A stretch of 64,000 nt of DNA from Monoplex corrugatus (GCA_030674185.1 JAPXFY010000021.1:73295669-73359668), one strand, 5' to 3'. Shown: positions 1 through 10,934, numbered from the stretch's first letter. A program made the numbers and translations. Notes: generated from the sequence alone by a model not told the origin.

Positions 1-2048
1 AGATGAAATGATACGTCAAAAATTTAATGTACATGTTCAAAACAAATTCAGTGCTCTGGAAGACGTTGGTGACAGTGAAGAACAATGGACAAAGTTGAAA
101 AGATCTATAAATGAAGCTTGTGAAGAAAATCCCTAAGGCAAAAAGAAAAGCAAAAAAGAGTTGGATGACTAATGAAATTTTGGGCCTGATGGAGGAAAGG
201 AGGAAGGCAAAGAGAAACGAGGAGATATACAGGAAGATAAACAAAGAAATCAGGTATAGGTGCAATGAAGCTAAGGAAGCTTGGCTGAACACAAAATGCA
301 AAGAGATAGAAGAACGACACAAAATGGATCCTCAGGGTATGTACAGACGAATTGAAGAAATTGTCCACAGGAAAAATACATGCACATCAACTGGTTGCTT
401 AAAATCGAAAGATGGCACGCTTATCATGGAAAAAGACAAAATATTAGACAGATGGGGAGAGTACATTAAAGACCTTTTTGAGGATGACAGAAACGAAGAA
501 CACATTATAAAAAAGAACTTTGAAGGACCACCCATAATGAAAGATGAAGTTAGAGCAGCACTGTAAAAGATGAAACCAGGAAAAGCCCCAGGACCAGACA
601 ACATTACTACAGAGATGATTGAAGCCCTGGAGGAATTTGGCATAGAAAAAATAACAGTCCTCCTAAATGAAATTTACGACACTGGAAAAATCCCCAAAGA
701 TATGTCAAAATCAATTTTCATTGCACTTCCAAAGAAGACAGGGGCTATAGAATGCGAACTCCATCGCACAATCAGTTTGATGAGTCATGTAACAAAAATC
801 CTGTTAAGAATAATCATGATGAGGACAAGGAATAGAATCAAAAGAGAAATAACAGAAGAACAGTGTGGATTTGTGGAGGGGAAAGGAACTATTAATGCCA
901 TATACATCCTAAGAACTATCATAGAGATGTCAATTGAGATGAATAAGGATTTGTATTTATGCTTTGTTGACTATACCAAGGCTTTCGATCGGGTACGACA
1001 TGATGAATTGATCAACCAACTGGAGAGACTCAATGTTGATGGAAAAGATCTACGAATAATCAGGAATATGTACTGGGAACAAACAGCTGCAATGAGAATA
1101 GAAAACAATATAAGCTCTTTTCAAAACATCAAAAGAGGAGTCAGACAGGGTTGTGTTTTGTCACCAGATCTGTTTTCACTATATAGCGAAAACATCATGA
1201 GAAACCTAGAAGAAGACCCTGGATTAAAGGTTGGAGGGAAAATGATAAACAACATTCGGTACACAGGTGACACTGTGCTAATTGCAGAAAATGAAAGGGA
1301 CCTACAAAACCTTGTGAATATACTAGAAACAGAAAGCAAAGGTAAGGGGTTGGAACTAAACAGCAGGAAGACTGAAGTCATGGTGATCAGTAAAAAACAT
1401 GAAATCCCCTCATGCAAAATAACAGCAAATGGCACAACCTTGACACAGGTTAATAAGTTCAAATACCTGGGAACGGTCATTTCATCAGACGGCAGATGCA
1501 CATCGGAAATAGCTGGCAGAATCGGCCAAGCCAAAACAGCATTCAAGAAGACGACAAACATTCTTACCAACAAATGCCTATCAATTAACATCAGAAAGAG
1601 AGTCCTTGAATGTTATATAGAACCAATACTGTTGTACGGATGCGAGGCGTGGACAGTCAGCAAGCAAAGCCAGAGCAGGATTGAGGCAGCCGAGATGTGG
1701 TTTCTCAGAAGAATGTTGAGAGTACCATGGACAGCAAAGAAAACAAACGAGACAGTCTTGATGGAGGCAGACACAAGTCGATCACTCATAAGGAAGATGA
1801 GGAAAAGACAAGCAACATTTGTAGGCCATTTTATGAGGGTTGGGGATTTGGAGCACCTGGTCACAACGGGAAAGCTGGAGGGAAAGAGAGCACCAGGTAG
1901 ACCCAGGGAGAGAATGCTGGACGGACTTGCAGAGTGGCTGGGGATGAAGAGGGTGGGGGAGATGCTGGGGGCAACGAGAGATAGAGATGGTTGGAAGTTC
2001 ATGGTCGCCAACGCCATGCGGCAGGGCACCTGATGATGATGATGATGC
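1..2048 (+). mobile_element. LINE family A, copy 1 (3' part, cut by window edge)
   Basis: APE-type non-LTR retrotransposon, seen from the linker between endonuclease and reverse transcriptase (RT) to the 3' end; the endonuclease lies left of the window or is missing. It ends in a (TGATG)n tail at about 2030-2048, a microsatellite tail typical of RTE-like LINEs. Two more copies occur at 16616-17965 (+) and 37305-40048 (-). Copy 1 and the 16.6-kb copy are nearly identical over the shared RT, so the family moved recently. Clade not assigned with certainty. Confidence 0.9.
111..2033 (+). pseudogene. LINE A reverse transcriptase, interrupted
   Basis: RT of LINE A, which would copy the element's RNA at a nicked target. 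The frame runs from about 124 to 2033 with a single in-frame TAA at 564-566 where the family has a lysine codon (context A-A-L-stop-K-M). A one-base shift near 120-126 joins it to the upstream linker, so the ATG at 111 is not the native start. Seen in order: KAPGPDN, an RT motif A (YTKAFDRV, about 975), a primer-grip region (RQGCVLSP, about 1145), then YTGD where RTs have YADD (about 1260-1271), so a catalytic aspartate is lost. The C-terminal part carries LLYGCEAWT and GRPRERMLD blocks typical of these LINEs. Inactive. Confidence 0.88.
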
Positions 2049-2313
2049 ATGGTGGATGTTTTTCGTGTTTCTATAAGCCAGACACTGCCCTGCCTTACAA
2101 GATTTTTAACATGCGTATTACATGCGTATTTGACTTTTGTGTGTGTATACACAGCAAAGGATGGGTCTGGACAGTGGCAGGACTGCCTGCATGCTGACCT
2201 GGAAGATTTGGGAAAAAAATCCTCCTTTTTCCCACCAGGCAGAGGTTCTAGGCGGATCGAACACAGGTCCTTCCTATTGGAAGTCAGACATTTACCCACT
2301 ATGCTATGCCCAT
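2049..2313 (-). mobile_element. tRNA-derived SINE, minus strand
   Basis: Read on the minus strand from 2313, the head looks like a tRNA promoter: TAGTGGGTAAATG (A-box-like) and GTTCGATCC (B box), then a body with CTGCCTGGTGGGAAAAAG, CTTCCAGGTCAGCATGC and TGTGTATACACA. The same body order appears at 51526-51850. Such elements are transcribed by Pol III and mobilised by a partner LINE. Its 3' end meets the LINE A tail at about 2048, so both share the CAT/ATG microsatellite. Confidence 0.7.
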
Positions 2314-2744
2314 TGCATTAGTTTAAAGCTGTTGCAGTTAAAATTGTCGTAGCATTGAGTTATGATGGTTGTATTATTGATAGCTTGTACAAGTATGAGT
2401 GATAGCATTTATCTGGTTAATGAGTATTTTTTAAATCAGTTTATGTAGGGCTTTTGTATTAAATTCAGCTCTGTTGCTATACCATACTTTGAAGATTATA
2501 AGTTGTTTCAGTTGTAATGTGTAGGAATAATAAACTGACACTTGTACTATGTATGAAAAATAGTATTCATTCAGTTTTTTGAGGTCATGTTATTTGTGTT
2601 TAATGTTAGGTCTAAAATTCATTTTTGTACAAGTTACGGGAATTGAAAAGTATGGGAGTAGGGGTGGACAGTATTATTTGTGGTTTTGCATTATTAGGTA
2701 TTACATCTTGTTTCTTTCTTTTTTTTTTTGTCTTATGTTTGCAG
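2314..2744. other. AT-rich stretch, no gene seen
   Basis: AT-rich single-copy-looking DNA with an AATAAA-like hexamer near 2527. No coding signal, repeat family or RNA gene was recognised. Confidence 0.5.
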
Positions 2745-2823
2745 GTATAATTTCCCTGGAGGACAAGGATGATGGTGGTCTTCTAAGCCAAGATGCCGGC
2801 ACCAAATCTCGATTGAAGAATTA
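2745..2823 (+). other. possible exon ending in a stop codon
   Basis: A long T tract and TTTGCAG directly precede an open stretch encoding GIISLEDKDDGGLLSQDAG and ending in TAA at 2822-2824. This resembles a 3' splice acceptor followed by a terminal coding exon. No upstream exon in the window is linked to it and the product is not recognised. A chance resemblance in AT-rich DNA is quite possible. Confidence 0.25.
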
Positions 2824-2914
2824 AGTCAAGCCATGGACTCCGGTCAGGGAAAGTAATCTTTGTTGATCACTTGCTGTCATGTTTTAAACCTTTATGGTGT
2901 GTCTTGTGTCTGTT

Positions 2915-2915
<1 letters not shown>

Positions 2916-2947
<32 letters not shown>

Positions 2948-2965
2948 CATGCATGCGTGTGTGAG
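2916..2965. repeat. (TG)n/(CG)n microsatellite
   Basis: Alternating purine-pyrimidine tract of TG, then CG and CATG steps; a Z-DNA-prone composition. Confidence 0.9.
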
Positions 2966-3004
2966 TCTTGTCTGTTTATATGTGTGTATGTGTGTTCATG
3001 TACA

Positions 3005-3508
3005 GTGTGATATCTTTGCATGCTAAGCATTTTGACTTTTGTTTTCAACAGGAGAGTTTGAGGATGATGATTGACAGTGGCACAGTCCAAAATTAAGGTA
3101 AAGATTACTGATTTTCAGGTTTTAGATGATTTATTCATTTAGGTTATAGACGCTTGTAAGGGGATAAGTATTGTGCATTGTCACGTGATTGTGTGTGTAC
3201 ATGTTCAATCTGTTTAGATGTTACACAGGGTTTTCTTTGTGTTCGACTAGTGAGGTAGTCCATCAAGAATATGGGTGGTGGTGGTGGTGGTGGTGGTGTG
3301 GTGTGGTGGTGGTGGTGTGTGTGTGGTGTGTGCGTGCGTGATGTCTTTGCATGCTAAGCATTTTGACTTTTGTTTTCAACAGGAGAGTTCGATGATGGTG
3401 ATCGACAGTGGCACAGTCCAAAATGAAGGTAGATATTAATGATTTTCAGATTTGAGATGATTTATTCATTTAGATCACAGATCCTTGTGAGGGGGATAAG
3501 TATTATGC

Positions 3509-3600
<92 letters not shown>

Positions 3601-3690
3601 TGTGTGTGTGTACATGATCTGTTCAGATGTTACACAGGGTTTTCTTTGTGTTCGACAAATGAGGTAGTCCGTCAAGAATATGGAGAATGT
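3005..3690. repeat. two-copy direct duplication of about 300 bp
   Basis: Units at about 3005-3270 and 3336-3675 share GCATGCTAAGCATTTTGACT, the acceptor-like TTGTTTTCAACAG, GACAGTGGCACAGTCCAAAA and the block TTACACAGGGTTTTCTTTGT. The second copy has gained a long (TG)n tract at 3512-3611; between the copies is a (GGT)n run at 3274-3320. The ACAG-to-GTA block of about 45 bp in each copy resembles a small exon. Confidence 0.8.
3512..3611. repeat. (TG)n microsatellite
   Basis: Nearly uninterrupted TG dinucleotides with three GTGG interruptions, expanded inside the second copy of the 3.0-3.7 kb duplication. Confidence 0.95.
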
Positions 3691-4254
3691 GGTGATGGTT
3701 TGTGTGCGTGCGTGTGTGTGTATGTGTTGCTGTTGCTATTGTGACTGTTTTCTTTGTTTATTATTGATACTGCTATTGTTGTTGATAATACAGGTGTTTG
3801 TTCAGGACAGGTGAAAGAATTAGCTAGAGGTATCCTTTTTCTCTTTTACAATTGATGTATAATTCAAGTTTGATGTTGGCTGCCATAGTCACTGTTGTTA
3901 CTATTGATGTAGGTACTGTTAGTTTTGATGCTGTTGATGTTGTGTTAATGCTGTTGTTGTTTTTATGCTGTTGTACTTGAAGCTGGTCTTGGCTTTGAAA
4001 ATGTTTTTTATTTGTTTGTATTTCAGGTTGTGTGGATGTGTGTATGAATGTTGTGTGCATGCTTATGTTGGTAGTGTTTATTGTTCCTGATGCTACAATT
4101 GTTGTTGATAGGATATTTTTTATTAGAGCTGAATGATGTCAGTAGCAAGATGTGTCCTTTTTCTGTTTGACATTTGATCTAAAGTTCCGTGTAACTGATG
4201 TTAGCTGCTGTACTTTCAGATTGGCTCCTATTACCATCATTGATATATTGCAGA

Positions 4255-4460
4255 GAACATATCTGGGGAAAAACAGATGGGGCAAACACAGGATGAAATA
4301 GACTGTCCACATCACAGAGTGGACTGAAGGGAGAAAACTTGGCTGAAACTTAGGCACTTGCCTCCAGCCTTAGAGATGTAGAGGCAACTGGTGGAGTACT
4401 CAGCTGTGCAGCATACTACCAGCTTGGAGGGTAGCAGAATCTGTAAGTAGAAGGTTTTAC
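4255..4460 (+). mobile_element. decayed LINE 3'-end fragment (1 of 4)
   Basis: Diverged copy of the segment best preserved at 6435-6640: shared order CACATCACAGAGTGGACTG, GGCACTTGCC, GCAACTGGTGGAG, then a CTGTAAGTAGAAGG-like end and GTTGTTATAATAATGCTGCT. Coding capacity is lost. Confidence 0.5.
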
Positions 4461-4517
4461 AATAGATAGTGTTGTTATAATAATGCTGCTGCTGTTTTGT
4501 TACTGTTCTTTGATGTT

Positions 4518-4716
4518 TACATCGCCGCAAGGAAGCCCACCCTCAACCGTGACCGGGGCCGACACAACCTGCCATCGGTGTACTCCTCATTTATTCAGTC
4601 GCACTGTCGTGAGTTTGCTCACGGCGGTGCACACTGAAGCCAGTTCTCAACCCAGCAGTTGCGCTAAAGAAGTCGGCCGGATCGCCGATGAAAGCTACGC
4701 AGTAAGTAGCTTTTTT
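4518..4716 (+). mobile_element. Penelope-like element relic (endonuclease C-terminus and 3' terminal fold)
   Basis: A GC-richer island. Frame 4518-4637 encodes 39 residues with YIAA, then LNRDRGR, LPSVY, matching position for position the C-terminus of the Penelope endonuclease at 54918-55334. After the stop, 4663-4716 keeps a fold parallel to the intact element's end: a hairpin (TCGGC 4673-4677 with GCCGA 4684-4688), GAAA at 4690-4693, then AAAGCTAC (4691-4698) pairing with GTAGCTTT (4706-4713). The rest of the element is absent. The flanks are the TTG-rich module DNA, so this is a truncated insertion. Confidence 0.8.
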
Positions 4717-4974
4717 GTCACTGAGAGACAGGTTCAGCTAGGTTGTCATGTTCTTGACTTTGTTGGTGTTGTTGCTGCTGCTGCTGTCTTTTTTCGTGAA
4801 TATTGCTGGTGTTGTAACTGATACTGATGTTTTTCATAGCTAGGTGTACATTCAAGACAGTTGTTAGTGGTACCTTTTTCTGTATTGTGTCTGATCTAGA
4901 GTTAATTATTGTTTAAGGTGGTTCCTATACGGTTGGACTTGCTCCTGTAAATGTCATCATTGATATCTGCAGGG

Positions 4975-5175
4975 AATACATCCAGGAAACTGGAGAGGAG
5001 ACAGACAGAGAAAGAAATGGACAAACAGCATCACTGAGTGGACTGGAAAGAGCCTTGTTGCCATAGCCTTTTCTCAGCAGTCAAGGCACTCACCCACACC
5101 TGACAGTAGAGACAACTGGTGCAGTGTTCATCAATACAGAGCCCCTTCTAGGGAGTTGCTGGATCTGTAAGTGTA
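4975..5175 (+). mobile_element. decayed LINE 3'-end fragment (2 of 4)
   Basis: Contains AGACAGAGAAAGAAATGGAC, GTGGACTGGAAAGAGCCTTG and GCTGGATCTGTAAGTGTAAG. Read with frameshifts this is the R-Q-R-K-K-W-T-x-N-I-T-E-W-T-G-K block found at the C-terminus of many LINE RTs. Related to 6435-6640. Confidence 0.6.
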
Positions 5176-6054
5176 AGCCATTGATATGGAGGCTGTTGTT
5201 ACAATGCTGTTGATGTTATTTTGTTGCGATGTCACAGGTGTTCAGTGAAGATGTCTGACAGCAGTGACCAGCGATATCCTACTCCTGTTTGACATTTGGT
5301 CTACAGGTCAACATTGTTGGTGTTGAGTACCATGCTTTTAGATATGTGCTGTTTATTTAAAGTGTGTTGGTACTATTGTTGACAGTGCACAGGTGTTGGT
5401 CAAGATGATGGATATCAGTGGGCCAAAATATCCTTTGTCTGTTTTACATTTGATCTTGAATTCTGTTTTACTGTGCTTTATAAAGGATTTGCTTTTGTCA
5501 CTGTGACTATTGATAACATTGTCATGATGTTTGTTGACAGCACAGATGTTCATTCATGATGATTGACAGCAGTGGTCAGAGGTATCCTTTGTCTGTTTTA
5601 CTTTTGATCTGGAATTCAACGTTGTTGATAATGCCCATACTTAGTTGATGGTGTTGTCATTGTTACTGATTATTGATATCAGTGTTATATAATGTAGTTG
5701 TTTGTTGACAGTATAAAAGTGTGCATTCAAGATGATTAGACTGCAAGGGCCAGATGCTGTTCTTGATCTTGAAGCTGCTGTTGTTGTCCTAGCTGTTGTT
5801 ACTGATGCTGCTTATGTTGTGACAATACTGATGTTGATTGAAGATGATTGACAGTGGTGACCATATGCATCCATTTTACATTTGGTGTAAAGTTCATCAT
5901 TGTTGATATTGGCTACTCTATTTTAAGATTTGTATTGTTTACATAGAATCTGTTTTTACTGGTACCATGTTTTCTGTGCAGAGTTGACTTGAAGCTGTAC
6001 ATGTCTTTGTTGTTATAGTTGTTGGTGCTGTTGTTGTTATTTTTGGTGTTGTTA

Positions 6055-6180
6055 AAACAGTTGAAAGGACTAAAACTGAGTCACTTGCCCACAACCTGAG
6101 AGAGTTAGAGCCAGCTGGTGGTGCATTCAGCAGCACAGTGCTTCTATCACCATGGAGGGTTACAAAATCTGTTGGTATAA
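6055..6180 (+). mobile_element. decayed LINE 3'-end fragment (3 of 4)
   Basis: Shorter, more diverged version of the 4255-4460 fragment: GAGTCACTTGCCCACAACCT, CAGCTGGTGGTGCATTCAGC and TGTTGTTGTGATAATACTGC in the same order. Not coding. Confidence 0.45.
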
Positions 6181-6434
6181 GATTTACAGTGGAGACTGTT
6201 GTTGTGATAATACTGCTGCTGTTGTTTTGATGTTGTTGCTGCTGGTGTCTGTATTCCTAGTATTGCTGCTTTTGTTATTGATGATGCTGTTGATGTTTAC
6301 AGCAAAGGTGTTCATTCAAGACAGCTGTCAGCAGTTGCTGGAGGTATCCTTTTTCTGTTGTATAGAGTTCAGTATTGTTTGAGGTGGTTGGTATACCGTT
6401 AGATTTGCTCCAGTTATTATCATTGAAATTTGCA

Positions 6435-6640
6435 GGGAACGGTTCTAGGGAAATGGAGAAAGGGCAGACAGAGAAAGAAATGGACAAACAACATCACAGA
6501 GGGCACTGGAAAGAGCCTTGTTGCCACAAGTTTTTCCAGGAGTCGAGGTGCTTGCCTACAACTGACAATGGAAACAACTGGTGCAGCGTTCATTAATATG
6601 GAGCCCCCACAGAGGGTTGGCTGGATCTGTAAGTGTAAGC
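6435..6640 (+). mobile_element. decayed LINE 3'-end fragment (4 of 4, best preserved)
   Basis: Encodes GRQRKKWTNNITEGTGKSL in one frame, a LINE RT C-terminal motif (family form R-Q-x-K-x-W-x-D-N-I-x-E-W-T-G). Downstream it keeps GGCTGGATCTGTAAGTGTAA. The four fragments with this signature lie inside the 3.8-8.5 kb array, so the LINE tail was duplicated with the array or inserted repeatedly. Confidence 0.6.
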
Positions 6641-7032
6641 TATTGATGGAGGCTGTTGTAACAGTGCTGTTGATGTTGTTGTTTTAATGCTTCTTTATGA
6701 CAGTACAGATGGTCACTGAAGATGACTTGATGGCAGTGACTGGAGGTGTTCTATTGCTGTTTGATAATTGGTCTGTTGTCATCATTGTTGACGTTGGCTA
6801 TTGTACTTTTAGATTTGTGCTGTTCATTTAGAGTCTGTTGTTTTTGATGCTGCTGCTGTTGCTGTTGACTTGAAGTAGTCTTTGTCTTTGTTGTTATTGT
6901 TGTTGTTTTAAAGTAATTGTGTCTTTGTTGTCATTGTTGTGATTATTATTCCTCTTGTGGTTTTTGTTACTTCTGTTAGATCGGATGTTTGTGTTGTTAT
7001 TGTTGACAGTACAGATGGTTGTTGAAGATGAT

Positions 7033-8134
7033 AGTGGGACAGAATATCCTTTATCTGTGTAATTTCCTTTATCTGTGTAATTTTGATCTTGGAATGGGAC
7101 AGAATATCCTTTATCTGTGTAATTTTGATCTTGGAATGGGACAGAATATCCTTTATCTGTGTAATTTTGATCTTGGAATGGGACAGAATATCCTTTATCT
7201 GTGTAATTTTGATCTTGGAATGGGACAGAATATCCTTTATCTGTGTAATTTTGATCTTGGAATGGGACAGAATATCCTTTATCTGTGTAATTTGATCTTG
7301 GAATGGGACAGAATATCCTTTATCTGTGTAATTTGATCTTGGAATGGGACAGAATATCCTTTATCTGTGTAATTTTGATCTTGGAATGGGACAGAATATC
7401 CTTTATCTGTGTAAATTTTGATCTTGGAATGGGACAGAATATCCTTTATCTGTGTAATTTTGATCTTGGAATGGGACAGAATATCCTTTATCTGTGTAAT
7501 TTTGATCTTGGAATGGGACAGAATATCCTTTATCTGTGTAATTTTGATCTTGAATGGACAGAATATCCTTTATCTGTGTACATTTGATCTTGGAATGGGA
7601 CAGAATATCCTTTATCTGTGTAATTTTGATCTTGGAATGGGACAGAATATCCTTTATCTGTGTAATTTTGATCTTGGAATGGGACAGAATATCCTTTATC
7701 TGTGTAATTTTGATCTTGGAATGGGACAGAATATCCTTTATCTGTGTAAATTTGATCTTGGAATGGGACAGAATATCCTTTATCTGTGTAATTTTGATCT
7801 TGGAATGGGACAGAATATCCTTTATCTGTGTAACATTTGATCTTAGAATGGGACAGAATATCCTTTATCTGTGTAACATTTGATCTTGGAATGGGACAGA
7901 ATATCCTTTATCTGTGTAATTTTGATCTTGGAATGGGACAGAATATCCTTTATCTGTGTAACATTTGATCTTAGAATGGGACAGAATATCCTTTATCTGT
8001 GTAAATTGATTTGGAATGGGACAGAATATCCTTTATCTGTGTTATTTTGATCTTGGAATGGGACAGAATATCCTTTATCTGTGTTATTTTGATCTTGGAA
8101 TGGGACAGAATATCCTTCATCTGTATAACATTTG
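7033..8134. repeat. 42-bp minisatellite, about 26 copies
   Basis: Unit reads GGGACAGAATATCCTTTATC then TGTGTAATTTTGATCTTGGAAT. Copies are almost identical, with scattered one-base indels and AACATTTGATCTTAG variants towards the right. The unit is a piece of the surrounding degenerate module (GTCAGAGGTATCC...TTTTGATCTGGAATTC). Because 42 is a multiple of three, long 14-residue-period open frames arise; they are not genes. Confidence 0.97.
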
Positions 8135-8544
8135 ATCCTGGAATCGGTTTTATGGACGTTATTTCACTGTACTTAAGATGGGGGGGGGGGGGGTTGTTTT
8201 TTATCATTCTGATTATTATATCATTGTCATGATGTTCTTGTTGTTTGACAGCACAGATGTTCATTCAGGACGATCGGCAGCAGTGGTCAGAGGTACCCTG
8301 TGTCTGCATTATATTTGATGTACATTTCAACATTGTTGATGTTGCCTAAAATGCTCTATAGATGGTGTTTGTCATTGTAACTAATTATTGCCAGCAGTGT
8401 TATGATATAGTTGTTTGTTGATGGTATAAAATTGTGTGTTAAGCCATTTTGATAGGCCAGAGATATCCCTTTCTTCTTCTTGTCAGTGATATTATTACTG
8501 CTGTTGTTATTGATAGCACAGGGCTAGTGATGATAATATCATTC

Positions 8545-8815
8545 CTGTATTTCTACAGTTAGCCAGTGACAACTTTTACTGGTTCAGGTGGTTTGGCCAC
8601 TTGACCAGAATGGCCATCAGCCAGCCAGCCGTTCCAACCTACAACACCAGATGCTGAAGCTTAGAGCTAGTGGAAGATGACAGCAGCACTGATCAGGTGG
8701 AGTGGCCAATACACTTCACAAGTACAACCTGACGCTACCTCAGGTTTCCCATCTAGCTGCAGACCGCCATATTGTCTCCCCTTGAAGCTACCAGTACAAT
8801 CAGACACATAAAGTA
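8545..8815 (+). mobile_element. LINE 3'-end fragment, paralogue of 11100-11385
   Basis: One frame reads RWFGHLTRM, the (L)RWxGHxxRM block of LINE RT C-termini; further on a second frame reads LPQVSHLAADR, like the AxxxAxDRxxW block. Both ends match 11100-11385: TATTTCTACAGTTAGCC on the left and a TAAGTAC end on the right. Several stops; inactive. Confidence 0.65.
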
Positions 8816-8940
8816 AGTACAACTCTTTTGTTATACAAATTTGTGTGTGTGTGCCTTGTACCTGTTATAAGATAGACAGTAAGTTTGTTGTCGTCTCTGA
8901 AAGTGTAGTGTCCAGATAACTGTTTGTTCCTTTTTTCTTT

Positions 8941-9738
8941 TAGTTGTTGTCAGCTTGTATGGTGTTGTGTGTTGTGGGAAGGAAGAGTTGTTGTCTGCTT
9001 GTATGGTATTGTGTGTTGTGGGAAGGAAGAGTTGTTGTCTGCTTGTATGGTGTTGTGTGTTGTGGGAAGGAAGAGTTGTTGTCTGCTTGTATGGTATTGT
9101 GTGTTGTGGGAAGGAAGAGTTGTTGTCTGCTTGTATGGTGTTGTGTGTTGTGGGAAGGAAGAGTTGTTGTCAGCTTGTATGGTGTTGTGTGTTGTGGGAA
9201 GGAAGAGTTGTTGTCTGCTTGTATGGTGTTGTGTGTTGTGGGAAGGAAGAGTTGTTGTCTGCTTGTATGGTATTGTGTGTTGTGGGAAGGAAGAGTTGTT
9301 GTCTGCTTGTATGGTGTTGTGTGTTGTGGGAAGGAAGAGTTGTTGTCAGCTTGTATGGTGTTGTGTGTTGTGGGAAGGAAGAGTTGTTGTCAGCTTGTAT
9401 GGTGTTGTGTGTAGCGGGAAGGAAGAGTTGTTGTCAGCTTGTATGGTGTTGTGTGTTGTGGGAAGGAAGAGTTGTTGTCAGCTTGTATGGTGTTGTGTGT
9501 TGTGGGAAGGAAGAGTTTGTTGTCAGCTTGTATGGTGTTGTGTGTAGTGGAAGGAAGAGTTGTTGTCAGCTTGTATGGTGTTGTGGGAAGGAAGAGTTGT
9601 TGTCAGCTTGTATGGTGTTGTGTGTAGCGGGAAGGAAGAGTTGTTGTCAGCTTGTATGGTGTTGTGTGTTGTGGAAGGAAGAGTTTATTTGTCAGCTTGT
9701 ATGGTGTTGTGTGTTGCGGGAAGGAAGAGTTGATGGTC
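8941..9738. repeat. 44-bp minisatellite, about 18 copies
   Basis: Unit GTTGTTGTCTGCTTGTATGG then TGTTGTGTGTTGTGGGAAGGAAGA. Two variants, TCTGC and TCAGC, are interleaved; left copies favour TCTGC and right copies TCAGC, and some right copies carry deletions. All three plus frames stay open through repetition; none is a gene. Confidence 0.97.
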
Positions 9739-10048
9739 TGCGGCAAATCAGAAAGGCAAAAGAGGAGTAATTGTGTATGATGTCAAACTCTTGTTCACAC
9801 CATCATCGTTGGTCTTCCTTGGTCTGCCTGTTGCTTCAGGTACTGATACATGAGCTGCTTCAACCATAGGTGTTCAGAGGTCAGAGTGAAACCAACTGGA
9901 AATGGATCATCTGTCATAGTGAATGTACGTCTCAAATGGCCCGAGGCATGGAGTTTAATTTGGCCGTTCACAATAGTTTGTGATCTGTTTCAAATGGATG
10001 GATGGCATCCTGCAGCCAATCATTGTGCAGCATTGAACTGACACCCTT
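9739..10048. other. no gene recognised
   Basis: A 63-codon open frame (9850-10041) exists but has no recognisable motif. Nothing else supported. Confidence 0.4.
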
Positions 10049-10545
10049 GCAAATGATGTCTTCTGGTAAAGCCATGAAACTTGCCTGTTGATATCTTCAA
10101 GTAAAGCCATGAAACTTGCCTGTTGATGTCTTCTAATAAAGCCATGAAACTTGCCTGTTGATGTCTTCTAGTAAAGCCATGAAACTTGCCTGTTGATGTC
10201 TTCTAGTAAAGCCATGAAACTTGCCTGTTGATGTCTTCTAGTAAAGCCATGAAACTTGCCTGTTGATGTCTTCTAGTAAAGCCATGAAACTTGCCTGTTG
10301 ATGTCTTCTAGTAAAGCCATGACACTTGCCTGTTGATGTCTTTAGTAAAGCCATGACACTTGCCTGTTGATGTCTTCTAGTAAAGCCATGACACTTGCCT
10401 GTTGATGTCTTCTAATAAAGCCATGACACTTGCCTGTTGATGTCTTCTAATAAAGCCATGACACTTGCCTGTTGATGTCTTCTAGTAAAGCCATGACACT
10501 TGCCTGTTGATGTCTTATAGTAAAGCCTGACACTTGCCTGTTCAA
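10049..10545. repeat. 35-bp minisatellite, about 14 copies
   Basis: Unit GATGTCTTCTAGTAAAGCCA then TGAAACTTGCCTGTT. A switch from CATGAAAC to CATGACAC at about 10320 divides the array into two homogeneous blocks, showing local spread of variants. Confidence 0.97.
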
Positions 10546-10873
10546 AGACAAAGTATATGATAGAGTTGTATCAAGTTAAAGCTGGTCTTTAGAATAACTA
10601 AAGGAAAAATTACAAAAACAAAACATTATCAGGAGGTAATGAAAATGTTTTCTTTGCGTTTGCTTCCAATGCCTGATAAGTAAAACAGTGAAACTCAGTA
10701 ACCTTCACCTCACATCCGTTTTAAAAGGATCATGTAGTGCTCTGTCCGTTTCACACTGACAGGTTCATGCGGTTCTCCTCAACCATACAGAGGAAACAGC
10801 TTGTGTACGAGCTGCTTTAAAGTCCTGAGATCTGCTTGTTTTAGGAGACCACCATGCAAGGTCCAGTAGAGTA

Positions 10874-10875
<2 letters not shown>

Positions 10876-10934
<59 letters not shown>

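Larger units (their letters stand above)
3785..8470 (+). repeat. degenerate tandem array with a roughly 35-bp exon-like module
   Basis: At least ten diverged modules (about 3790, 4850, 5240, 5390, 5540, 5710, 5840, 6310, 6710, 7010, 8255) share ACAG, then TGTTCATTCAAGATGATTGA, then CAGTGGTCAGAG, then GTATCCTTT and TTTTGATCT. Spacing is irregular (about 120-450 bp). TGTTGTTG-rich DNA separates them. The modules resemble the GACAGTGGCACAG block of the 3.0-3.7 kb duplication. Embedded are a Penelope fragment (4518-4716), LINE-tail fragments and the 42-bp minisatellite. No open frame crosses it, so I treat it as a satellite-like repeat or a relic of duplicated exons. Confidence 0.6.

Noticed and set aside
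8924..9770. Overlapping long frames in all three plus phases
   Set aside because: A 44-bp unit rotates through all frames and lacks stops by chance; no gene.
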